Shown one piece after another: positions 5,384 through 13,000 of a stretch of DNA of 15,310 nucleotides. The notes under the pieces are model-generated. The model had not been told where the DNA came from. It was given only the letters and a program-made list of their open reading frames with translations, and made no database searches. Every line of letters starts with the position of its first letter. Position 1 is the first letter of the stretch. The stretch covers positions 1 to 15,310 of the forward strand of contig JANWIS010000108.1 in assembly GCA_025449775.1 (NCBI GenBank). The letters are read 5' to 3'. The translations under genes and the position numbers were made by a program. Source of the stretch: Ignavibacteriaceae bacterium. GTDB taxonomy: Bacteria; Bacteroidota; Ignavibacteria; Ignavibacteriales; Ignavibacteriaceae.

Positions 5384-7732
5384 CTAATCTAATTCCACTA
5401 TTGTAATTCCCTCTCCACCAAATTCAACAGGTGCAAAATAATATTTTTTTACTCTATTATGCTCATCAAGAATTTCTTTCACTGTTTTTTTCAAAGCACC
5501 TGTTCCCTTCCCATGCAGGATTTCAACTCTATCCAACCCTGACATATAAGAATCATCGATGAATTTTAAAATTTCAAAATCTGCTTCACTCGATTTCTTC
5601 CCACGAATATCGAGTCTATATTTAGCCGGCGATGTATTCAAATTATGATAATGTGGTTCCTGTATTTCTTTTTTTTGGTTCTTCCCCGGAATTAAATCTT
5701 TAAGTTCAACCTGCATTTTTATTAAACCTGATTCAATTATTGCTTTATTCTTCTGCTTATCGATTTGAATTATTTTCCCTGATGTTGCCGTATTTTTTAT
5801 TGAAACCAAAGATCCAACACTGAAATCAGTGATATTTATTTCCGATTCGATTTCCGGCAAATATATTTTTTCAGTTTCTGCTTTGATATCGGTGATAATT
5901 TTTTTTGCTTCTTTGATGACATCTTTTCTTGCTTCCGATTCCTTAATTTGCTTTATAACATTTTCAACTTTTTGATTGACTCCTTTAAGAAATTCATCGG
6001 CTTCAATTTTTGTTTTACGAAGAATTTCTTTTTTTTCCAGTTCAAGACGATTGATATTATTTTTATAAAGATCAGAAAGCCCGGCTAAACGTGAATTTTC
6101 ACTTTCCATTTCTTTCAGCTTTGTTTCAAGCTTATTTGATTTTGCTTCAATCTCTGCAAGAAAATTTTCTAATTTATATTTATCACTTTCCATCATCTGT
6201 GAAGCAGTTTTTATAAGCTCATCATCAAGCCCTCTTCGTTTTGCAATTTCAAATGCATAGCTTGATCCAGGAATTCCCGGCTTAAACTTATAAGTCGGCT
6301 TTAGTTCTTCGTGATCAAATTCCATTGCTGCGTTTGCAAATCCCTGCTCACTGTTCGCAATTATTTTTAAACTTCCGTGATGTGTTGATGCAAACACAAG
6401 TGCTCCATTATCTCTCAGCTTTAATAAAACAGCAGCTCCGAGTGCAGAACCTTCTGCCGGATCTGTACCTGTTCCAATTTCATCAAGCAGAACAAGTGAA
6501 TCATCCTTTGAATTTATAAGAATGTCTTTGAGATTGTTCAGATGTGAACTGAATGTAGAGAGGTCGTCTTCAATCGATTGTTCATCCCCGATATCGATCA
6601 AAATATTTTTAAAGATATGAAAGTTCGAATCGGGGCTGACTGGAATATGTATACCGGATTGAACAAGTAAAGCCAGCAAGCCGATCGATTTTAATACAAC
6701 AGTTTTTCCACCAGCATTTGGGCCGGTAATAATAATAACTCGCTGATCCTTCAACTGAAGGTTTAGTGGAACTGTATTTTCTCTTCCAAGTTTCTTAAGC
6801 AGCACTGGATGTCTTGCATCACTAAGAAAAAAATCCTGATTCTGCATTAATGACGGAAAGGCCCCGATAATTTCGACAGAGTATTTTGCTCTTGCAAAGA
6901 GTGAATCAAGATATGCAACAGTCTTTAAAGTTTCTTTTAATTTTTCACTTTCTTTTCCAATCAGTTGTGTGAGATCTTTAAGAAGTTTTTCTATCTCACG
7001 CTTTTCGGCAAAGCCGAGAGTTACAATTTCATTGTTCAATTCAAGTGTTTGTTCTGGTTCGATGTAGACTGTTTGTCCGGTTGCAGACTCGGAGTGAATG
7101 AATCCTCTTAAATGTCTTTTATGTTCAGCTTTGATTGGAATTACCATTCTGCCGTCCCTCAACGTCAGGTAATCTTCTCTTACAATTCCATCATCATCAA
7201 GTGATTTCATTATTTTGTTGATTGATTTGACAAGTGAACTTTGTTTTTCTCTGATTTGTTTTCTTATTTCGGAAAGCTTCTGACTTGCATTCTCTTTAAT
7301 CTCACCTGTTTCATCAATAATTTTTTCTATATGATGTTCGAAAACTTTATCCGTCAATAAATAATTCTGATAATTTAAGAGTGACGGAACAATTTCAGCA
7401 TTTTGCTTCAGGAATTGATTAAGTGAACGTGAAAGTTTAGCCAGCCTTAAAATTTCGAGAATTTTTTTTGAGCTGAGAACAACCCCTTCTATCCGGGCTT
7501 GAGCAAGAGTTTCAAATAGATCTGGCAATGAATCAAAGTTCGGAGGAACACTTCTTATCAAAATTTCTTTTGCTTCGCTGACAGCTTTACCTTCATCAAG
7601 AATATTTTTTAATTCAGTTCCTGGTAGAAGATTTGAAATCTTTTTCTTACCATTCTCAGTGACTGCATAATTTACGATGTGATTAAGAATTTTCTGAAAT
7701 TCAAGTTTTTCCAGCACTGCGGAACTAATCAT
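5384..7732 (-). CDS. mutS2: MutS2 family ATPase/endonuclease with Smr domain
   Basis: MutS2 is a MutS-related ATPase without mismatch-binding domains. In different bacteria it has been linked to suppression of homologous recombination and to rescue of collided ribosomes. The 782-residue length is normal for the family. Seen in order: the core and lever region (1-300), Walker A GPNAGGKT (337-344), the LSTFSSHL signature (391-398), Walker B LVLLDE (413-418) followed by IGTGTDP, the H-loop STHH (449-452), a long charged coiled coil (about 515-620), a small KOW-like barrel (about 635-685) and a C-terminal Smr nuclease domain (about 705-782) with LDIRG (707-711) and HGKGTGALK (740-748). All ATPase and Smr signatures are intact. 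The start overlaps the cvpA stop by 4 nt (ATGA). In Bacillus a CvpA-family gene also lies just upstream of mutS2, so this neighbourhood is conserved. Confidence 0.95.
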   Translation of the reverse strand: MISSAVLEKLEFQKILNHIVNYAVTENGKKKISNLLPGTELKNILDEGKAVSEAKEILIRSVPPNFDSLPDLFETLAQARIEGVVLSSKKILEILRLAKLSRSLNQFLKQNAEIVPSLLNYQNYLLTDKVFEHHIEKIIDETGEIKENASQKLSEIRKQIREKQSSLVKSINKIMKSLDDDGIVREDYLTLRDGRMVIPIKAEHKRHLRGFIHSESATGQTVYIEPEQTLELNNEIVTLGFAEKREIEKLLKDLTQLIGKESEKLKETLKTVAYLDSLFARAKYSVEIIGAFPSLMQNQDFFLSDARHPVLLKKLGRENTVPLNLQLKDQRVIIITGPNAGGKTVVLKSIGLLALLVQSGIHIPVSPDSNFHIFKNILIDIGDEQSIEDDLSTFSSHLNNLKDILINSKDDSLVLLDEIGTGTDPAEGSALGAAVLLKLRDNGALVFASTHHGSLKIIANSEQGFANAAMEFDHEELKPTYKFKPGIPGSSYAFEIAKRRGLDDELIKTASQMMESDKYKLENFLAEIEAKSNKLETKLKEMESENSRLAGLSDLYKNNINRLELEKKEILRKTKIEADEFLKGVNQKVENVIKQIKESEARKDVIKEAKKIITDIKAETEKIYLPEIESEINITDFSVGSLVSIKNTATSGKIIQIDKQKNKAIIESGLIKMQVELKDLIPGKNQKKEIQEPHYHNLNTSPAKYRLDIRGKKSSEADFEILKFIDDSYMSGLDRVEILHGKGTGALKKTVKEILDEHNRVKKYYFAPVEFGGEGITIVELD

Positions 7733-8250
7733 TGAAGTGTGTCTTTCTGATTGATGTATTCTTCAATCAGCTTTCGTGGTTCAGGTGCGTATGTTCCTAC
7801 ATACTCTATGGTTAATGGTATAACTTTGTATGTGTAGAAATATAGACGGGAATTTATTCTTGTTTCTTTATCCGGAAGATCAAAAATATTTACAACTAAA
7901 AAAATTGCGCTCAGAAAAAATAAAATCTGGATGGAACCGATTAAGCCGCCAACTATCTGGTTTATAAGGTTATTAACTTTATCAAACGGATGAACAACTC
8001 TTTTTAGTATCATGAATATTATGGTAATTACAAGAAAAATTAATACTCCGCCTATTATTTCTGCGAGATAATATTCTATACGGAAAGCACTTTCAATTAA
8101 CAATCCAAATTTACCGGCAAGCATAACTGATGTTGCAACAGCAATTACAAAACCAATTATTCCAACCAGCTTACGAACGAATCCATCTTTATAGCCGAGG
8201 ATGAACCCGATAATTGTCCCGAGAATTATTAAAACATCTATTAGAATCAA
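7729..8250 (-). CDS. cvpA: CvpA family inner-membrane protein
   Basis: CvpA-family proteins are small polytopic inner-membrane proteins, named for colicin V production in E. coli; their molecular job is still unclear. The 173-residue product opens with LIDVLIILGTIIGFILGYKDG, the characteristic first helix and Gly-rich turn. It has four predicted membrane helices (about 3-20, 25-46, 62-83, 98-123) and a soluble C-terminal tail ending in a Pro/Glu/Lys-rich stretch. The start codon is TTG, overlapping the yqeY stop as TTGA. The next in-frame Met comes after two helices, so TTG is the only sensible start. The gene overlaps mutS2 by 4 nt. The family call is strong; the function is not known from sequence. 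Confidence 0.88.
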   Translation of the reverse strand: MILIDVLIILGTIIGFILGYKDGFVRKLVGIIGFVIAVATSVMLAGKFGLLIESAFRIEYYLAEIIGGVLIFLVITIIFMILKRVVHPFDKVNNLINQIVGGLIGSIQILFFLSAIFLVVNIFDLPDKETRINSRLYFYTYKVIPLTIEYVGTYAPEPRKLIEEYINQKDTLQ

Positions 8251-8699
8251 AGTACACCAAGAATTTTTTCCACCGCTTCTTTAACGAGTTTACCTTCTGC
8301 TTTTCCTTTTAGCTCTTTAATTGCCAGAGGCATAAGCTTTGGAAAATCTTCCTTTGATGAAGCACCAATTTTTTCAGCTATTTGTTTAACATGATTTAAT
8401 ACCTCATCAGGAGTTAATTGCTGCGGAAGATAAGACATAATTATATTAAGTTCAGTCTGTTCAATGGCAGACAAATCATTTCTTCCGGCTTTTGTGAATT
8501 CTTCGATGGCTTCTTTGCGTTTCTTAGCCGCTGTGCTAAGCAATTTTATTTCTTCTTCTTCGTTCATCTTTTTACCTGTACCGCTCTTTTCAAATTCAAG
8601 TAATAGTGCACGGATTGATCGGATTGTTTGAAGCTTTGTTTTATCGCCGGATTTCATAGCTTCTTTAAGATCGTTGTTTATTTTCTCAGTTAAATTCAT
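8247..8699 (-). CDS. yqeY: GatB/YqeY domain protein
   Basis: This is a small, all-helical cytoplasmic protein homologous to the tail domain of GatB, the amidotransferase subunit that binds tRNA. Stand-alone YqeY proteins are widespread, and a tRNA-related role is suspected but unproven. The 150-residue length is typical. Recognisable parts are the N-terminal LKEAMKSGDKTKLQTIRSIRALL, the central KKRKEAIEEFTKAGRNDL, ELNIIMSYLPQQL and the C-terminal LKGKAEGKLVKEAVEKIL. A strong ribosome site (AGAGG about 6 nt upstream) sets the start. It is the first gene of the packed minus-strand run after a 201-nt gap, so its promoter is probably in that gap. Confidence 0.93.
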   Translation of the reverse strand: MNLTEKINNDLKEAMKSGDKTKLQTIRSIRALLLEFEKSGTGKKMNEEEEIKLLSTAAKKRKEAIEEFTKAGRNDLSAIEQTELNIIMSYLPQQLTPDEVLNHVKQIAEKIGASSKEDFPKLMPLAIKELKGKAEGKLVKEAVEKILGVL

Positions 8700-8900
8700 T
8701 CTTACCTCTTATTCCCAAAATAGTTTCATTTTTAATTTGACACAGCAAAAATAAATATAAAAAATATAATCTGTCTGTAAATGCAAAACTGAACAATTAA
8801 AAGTCAGTTTGATGAATAAATGTCTTCGAATCTTTCCGGCAAAAATATTTTTTAGAGAATGAAAATGAAGCTTAGAATTGAAATTTGGGATGGCAGGCTG
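8700..8900 (-). other. 201-nt gap before yqeY; likely promoter region
   Basis: No convincing gene is seen. Read on the minus strand, it starts after the SDR stop and ends at the yqeY ribosome site. A weak hairpin (AAACTGA at 8786-8792 with TCAGTTT at 8804-8810, 11-base loop) could slow or end transcription from the SDR. The T-rich stretch around 8745-8775 beside it is a plausible place for the yqeY promoter, but I could not find a well-spaced pair of promoter boxes. Confidence 0.3.
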
Positions 8901-9587
8901 TTAGATGGTAAATCTGTTCGTCAATTTAAAAATATTTCCCGTTAAATAATTATAATTAACAAAAACAGAATGGACAAATTCACCGATCTCTTCCGGTTTC
9001 ATCCAGGTTGAGTAATCAGCTTTTTTCATCCATTCACGGTTAGCAGGTGTATCGATGATAAACGGAGCAATTGCATTTGCCGTTAACTTTATTTCTTTAC
9101 CTTCTTCAGCAATTGTGTTAATGAGATGAATTAATGCTGCCTTCGAAGTTCCATAAACAGCTTTACCTGCTTCAGGAACCAAACCGGTAAATGCAGCGGT
9201 CAAACAAATTGATCCCGAATGTGAGTTCCTCACCAATTCAGAAAAATGTTTCGCCAAAAAGAAACCTGTCTTCACATTCATATTCATCATCTTATCGAAT
9301 TCAGCCGAATCAGTTTCCCATATTTTTTTTCCGCCTGTAAATCCGCCGATAGTGCTGAACAGGAAAAATGAAGTGTTTTTTGAAGCTATGATTTCTTTAA
9401 AAGCTTTTAAAACATTTTCTTCAACTGATAAATCTGAAATGATTATTTGTTTGACATTGGCTTGTGAAATTTTATCGTGCTTAAAATCGAATAAGTAAAT
9501 TTTATCATAATCTTTTTTCAGAAATGCTTTCACCACTCCATTGCCAAGTGCACCATTTGAGCCAAATATTATTAATTCTTTATTCAT
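8901..9587 (-). CDS. short-chain dehydrogenase, dihydropteridine-reductase-like
   Basis: This is an NAD(P)H-dependent SDR oxidoreductase of 228 residues from the chosen start. The cofactor loop is G9-S-N-G12-A-L-G15 and the catalytic pair is Y145-G-T-S-K149. The position normally holding the SDR serine is in LTAA (129-132), so that Ser is missing. The C-terminal half (DTPANREWMKKADYSTW, 179-195) resembles the segment of quinoid dihydropteridine reductase with T-P-x-N-R-x-x-M-x-x-A-D-x-S-x-W. That enzyme also lacks the serine and has Tyr146/Lys150. The start at 9587 lies 4 nt after the upstream stop with AAAAAG before it. A start at 9611 would add eight charged residues and overlap the EEP gene by 20 nt, which is less likely. 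The substrate may be a pterin, but this is inference. Confidence 0.72.
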   Translation of the reverse strand: MNKELIIFGSNGALGNGVVKAFLKKDYDKIYLFDFKHDKISQANVKQIIISDLSVEENVLKAFKEIIASKNTSFFLFSTIGGFTGGKKIWETDSAEFDKMMNMNVKTGFFLAKHFSELVRNSHSGSICLTAAFTGLVPEAGKAVYGTSKAALIHLINTIAEEGKEIKLTANAIAPFIIDTPANREWMKKADYSTWMKPEEIGEFVHSVFVNYNYLTGNIFKLTNRFTI

Positions 9588-9591
9588 CTTT

Positions 9592-10629
9592 TTATTGTCT
9601 CGTCCAAACAAACTTTGCGATTACCGGGAAGTGATCACTGAAGCCTGCTAAATAATTTTTTCCGCCGTAGGTTGGATAAGGTGCCCCTTTATACTTACCT
9701 GAACGAGTTACAATTAATTCAGGCTTGTATACTTCGAATGATTTGCATAAGTAATAAAAATTATTTTCAATTATCAATGAACCTGAAACTATTATCTGGT
9801 CGAGCATATTCCAGTTATCCTGGTACTTGTAAGATCCATCACCTTTTTCATGTGCTTCAAAAGAGAGATTGAACAATTCATTTTTAAAGCCGGTGTCTGG
9901 TTTTGTATTAATAGAATCACATATTATCCTCTGAGCTCTTAATGATTCGGACAATGAAATATTATGAGGTTCGTCGTTAAAATCACCGATGATGAATATC
10001 TTAGAATCAGGATCAGTATTAAAAATTCTGTCAACTGCATTTCGTAAAGTAAGTGCTGCCATAATCCTATGTTGTTCCGATTCATCCTGACCACCTCTTC
10101 TAGATGGCCAGTGATTTACAAACACTGTGATTTTCTCGTTGTTCATTGTAAGCAGGTTTACTCCGAATATCAATCTTGTAGGATAACCCGAGGATAAATG
10201 AATTGTGTCTGCCTGAATATTTAAAAGTTTGAACTTATCCGCTTTATAAACAAGTCCATTATCAATTCCTCTGTTATCCGGAGATTCTATGTAAGCAGTT
10301 TTATAATTTAGATCGGATAAATATTTTTGAACCATGCTGTCGAGTACCGACTGATGTTCTACTTCACAAACACCTAATATGTCAGGGCCATTTCCGTTGT
10401 TCATCAACCGAATTACTCTTGACATATTAAACATTTTTTTCTCAAGTCTTTCTTCATTCCATTCAAGTTCGCTAGATGATAAAAATTCTTCATCATCTTT
10501 TATCGGGTCATCGATTGTATCAAATAGGTTTTGAAGATTCCAGAAAGCAACAAGTAGTGTATCAGAGCTTTGAGACCATCCCGAACTGATGGTTACAATC
10601 AGAAAAATTGAAATGAAATATTTTTGCAT
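9592..10629 (-). CDS. secreted endonuclease/exonuclease/phosphatase family protein
   Basis: This encodes a metal-dependent phosphodiesterase-fold protein (EEP superfamily, DNase I-like), probably exported. A signal peptide occupies about residues 1-19 (hydrophobic 5-16, then SGWSQ). The catalytic set is complete: N31 in FWNLQN, E89/E91 in CEVE, D123 in RGIDNGLVY, N172-H173 in VNHWPSRRGG, D216 and N218 in IGDFNDEP, D277 in MLDQIIV and D332-H333 in GFSDHFP. The order and spacing fit the family. Proteins of this type are common in Bacteroidota-like genomes and probably act on extracellular nucleic acid or phosphate esters; the substrate is not evident. It is first in a two-gene unit with the SDR and divergent from the permease gene across 125 nt. 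No clear ribosome site precedes the ATG. Confidence 0.88.
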   Translation of the reverse strand: MQKYFISIFLIVTISSGWSQSSDTLLVAFWNLQNLFDTIDDPIKDDEEFLSSSELEWNEERLEKKMFNMSRVIRLMNNGNGPDILGVCEVEHQSVLDSMVQKYLSDLNYKTAYIESPDNRGIDNGLVYKADKFKLLNIQADTIHLSSGYPTRLIFGVNLLTMNNEKITVFVNHWPSRRGGQDESEQHRIMAALTLRNAVDRIFNTDPDSKIFIIGDFNDEPHNISLSESLRAQRIICDSINTKPDTGFKNELFNLSFEAHEKGDGSYKYQDNWNMLDQIIVSGSLIIENNFYYLCKSFEVYKPELIVTRSGKYKGAPYPTYGGKNYLAGFSDHFPVIAKFVWTRQ

Positions 10630-10693
10630 ATGATATTAAATACTCAGAATTAATCTAAGCTAAATTAAAAAAGATTAAAATGAAATCAATCTA

Positions 10694-10733
10694 TTGTAAG
10701 AATTGGATATATGTACATGTATAATTATTTTAG
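10694..10733 (+). promoter_or_regulatory. candidate promoter for the permease gene
   Basis: An exact TATAAT lies at 10720-10725, with TTGTAA at 10694-10699 (20-bp spacer, longer than ideal). Overlapping it is a Bacteroidota-style alternative: TTG at 10703-10705, 20 nt, then TATTTTAG at 10726-10733 (near TAnnTTTG). Either would start transcription about 15-25 nt before the ATG at 10755. A small AT-rich palindrome (ATGTACAT, 10711-10718) sits inside and could be an operator. This is from sequence pattern only. Confidence 0.4.
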
Positions 10734-10754
10734 CACTGTTTTTTCAAACATGAT

Positions 10755-12809
10755 ATGACAAACGATTTTAACCAAAAGAATTCCCCACAATCTGATAATT
10801 CATTAACCTCAAAGAATAAATTATCTTTTTTTAAGCGTGTAAGGCGAACAATTCTAGGTCCTCCCCGTGACCTTAAAGACCCAAAAATTTTTCATCACAT
10901 TTCGCTGGTTGCATTTTTAGCATGGGTTGGTCTCGGTGCTGATGGACTTTCTTCATCGGCATATGGTCCGGAAGAAGCATTCCGTGCTCTTGGTGAACAT
11001 ACATATCTTGCAATTTTTCTATTCATGGCAACTGCATTTACGATATTCATCATTGCATATTCATACTCACATATTATTGAACACTTTCCATACGGCGGTG
11101 GCGGATATGTTGTTGCAAGTAAAATGCTTGGATCCAAATTTGGTGTTGTTTCCGGCTCTGCTTTATTAGTTGATTACGTGTTTACAATATCGGTTTCTAT
11201 TGCAGCTGCTGCAGATCAGATTTTCAGTTTTTTATCTCCGGATTTGGCTCAGTATAAACTAGTTTTTGTAACATTTGGTATAGTTACTCTTATGCTTCTC
11301 AATCTTCGAGGTGTTAAAGAGTCAACAACTACTCTCGTTCCAATATTTTTACTTTTTCTTTTTACACATGCTATTCTGATTTTCGGTGGAATAATACTTC
11401 ATGCATTTGAAGCACCTCGAGTAGTTGGTGAAATTAGACAAGGATTCAATAATGGTTTAGGTACGCTTGGTCTATTAGGTATGATTGGATTATTAGCACA
11501 TGCGTATACACGAGGTGCTGGTACATATACAGGTATTGAAGCTGTCTCCAATGGAATGCTGACGATGCGTGAGCCAAAAGTTAAAACAGCAAGACGTACA
11601 ATGATCTATATGGGTGTTTCCCTTGCAGTTACTGCCGGTGGTATTTTAATTTGTTATCTGCTGTACAATGTAACTCCCGAACCTGGAAAGACTATGAATG
11701 CTGTTTTACTTGATAAGTTTGCTGGCAGTTGGAGCATAGGTGATTTTCCTGCCGGAAGTATTTTTGTAATTACTGCACTCATTGCCGAAGCAGCATTACT
11801 CTTTGTTGCTGCTCAGGCAGGTTTTATTGACGGTCCGAGAGTGATGTCAAATATGGCTATTGATTCGTGGTTGCCTCATCGATTTAGTACACTTTCTGAT
11901 AAGCTGTCAATGCAAAATGGAATTATATTGATCACACTTGTTGCATTGTTCACTTTATATGTTACTAAAGGTGATACAAGAATGCTCGTATTGATGTACT
12001 CGATAAATGTGTTTCTTACATTCTCTTTATCTCAATTGGGAATGATCAGGTACTGGATTCAGAACAGAAAAAAATATAAGGATTGGTCAAGACATATTTT
12101 AGTGTTCGTAGTCGGGTTTACTCTTTGTGTTTCAATTTTAATTATCAGTTTGTATGAAAAATTTGATGAAGGAGGCTGGATCACAATTATAATCACAGGA
12201 GCTTTAGTATTTATTTGCATAATTATCAAAAGACGATACAATAAAGTTCTTTCACATCTTTCACGTCTCGATGATGTACTAAAAGAAATTCCAACTGTTC
12301 CTTCTGATAAACCGATCCCTGCTGTCAATCTAAAATTACCGACTGCAGTAATACTCGTAAGTTCCTTTGGAGGTTTGGGAATTCATACTTTCTTAACCGT
12401 GCTGAGACTTTTTCCTAATCATTTTAAAAATTTTATTTTCGTATCAGTAACATTATTTGATGCCGGAAGCATGAAAGGTGCAGCAGAAGTTGATAATGCA
12501 ATTGAACATACGAAAGCAGATTTACTGCGTTATATCGATTTCACACATCGGCTTGGGCTCGCTGCTGAATATCGTACTTCAACGGGAACTGAAGTGCTTG
12601 AAGAAGCTGTAAAAATATCTTTACAGATTGCGAAAGAAAGTCCTCAATCAGTGTTTTTTACAGGTAAGCTCGTATTTGAAAAAGAAAGATGGTTTCAAAG
12701 AATTCTCCATAATGAAACTGCTACTCAATTTCAAAGAAGAGTGCACTTTGAGGGAGTAAATGCAATGGTATTACCAATCCGGGTTTTTGCAAAAGCAAAA
12801 ATTGCTTGA
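10755..12809 (+). CDS. APC-superfamily permease, KUP/KimA-like
   Basis: This is a large inner-membrane transporter of 684 residues. After a polar N-terminus (1-45) come about 12 membrane helices (near 50-70, 84-105, 130-157, 168-185, 195-215, 238-255, 284-305, 335-357, 388-404, 411-430, 448-468, 474-492). The first helix carries GADGLSSSAYGPE, and helix 6 is followed by TYTGIEAVSNG, both like APC permeases of the KimA (YdaO) type. Residues 350-390 (AAQAGFIDGPRVMSNMA and onward) also fit. A soluble C-terminal domain (about 525-684, starting PTAVILVSSFGG) looks alpha/beta and may be regulatory. KimA imports K+ and is inhibited by c-di-AMP, but whether this relative moves K+ or an amino acid is not decided by sequence. 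The start has no clear ribosome site; an ATG 5 nt upstream hits a stop at once. It stands alone, divergent from the EEP gene. Confidence 0.78.
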   Translation: MTNDFNQKNSPQSDNSLTSKNKLSFFKRVRRTILGPPRDLKDPKIFHHISLVAFLAWVGLGADGLSSSAYGPEEAFRALGEHTYLAIFLFMATAFTIFIIAYSYSHIIEHFPYGGGGYVVASKMLGSKFGVVSGSALLVDYVFTISVSIAAAADQIFSFLSPDLAQYKLVFVTFGIVTLMLLNLRGVKESTTTLVPIFLLFLFTHAILIFGGIILHAFEAPRVVGEIRQGFNNGLGTLGLLGMIGLLAHAYTRGAGTYTGIEAVSNGMLTMREPKVKTARRTMIYMGVSLAVTAGGILICYLLYNVTPEPGKTMNAVLLDKFAGSWSIGDFPAGSIFVITALIAEAALLFVAAQAGFIDGPRVMSNMAIDSWLPHRFSTLSDKLSMQNGIILITLVALFTLYVTKGDTRMLVLMYSINVFLTFSLSQLGMIRYWIQNRKKYKDWSRHILVFVVGFTLCVSILIISLYEKFDEGGWITIIITGALVFICIIIKRRYNKVLSHLSRLDDVLKEIPTVPSDKPIPAVNLKLPTAVILVSSFGGLGIHTFLTVLRLFPNHFKNFIFVSVTLFDAGSMKGAAEVDNAIEHTKADLLRYIDFTHRLGLAAEYRTSTGTEVLEEAVKISLQIAKESPQSVFFTGKLVFEKERWFQRILHNETATQFQRRVHFEGVNAMVLPIRVFAKAKIA

Positions 12810-13000
12810 ATCTTATACTTGAAAATTCCATTTAACTTCTAACTGAAAAACTATTATCCTCTTCTGTGAATTTTTCGTCTTGATGGAACGATTAAATCTT
12901 TCAGTTTCTCTTATAAAACTCAAATACTTTTTACAATTTAAACTTACACTCCAAATCATTATTTTCAATTAAACAATTGTCTCAAATAAATTTATTACTG
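12810..13000 (+). other. 191-nt gap between permease and polA
   Basis: This is an AT-rich gap between two plus-strand genes. I see no good intrinsic terminator, no small gene with a ribosome site and no convincing promoter pair. The polA promoter is probably here. A TTG at 12977 in the polA frame would add eight residues to the protein, but the ATG at 13001 is preferred. Confidence 0.3.

Noticed and set aside
8841..8853. A/T palindrome around AAAAATATTTTT
   Set aside because: Low-complexity AT sequence in an AT-rich gap; expected by chance.
8859..8945. Plus-strand 28-codon ORF beginning MKMKLRIEIWDGR
   Set aside because: It runs antisense over the 3' end of the SDR gene, has no ribosome site, and shows no recognisable motif.
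10927..11169. Overlapping 80-residue frame inside the permease gene
   Set aside because: The main frame has strong membrane-helix and APC motifs. This frame is a shadow without a ribosome site.
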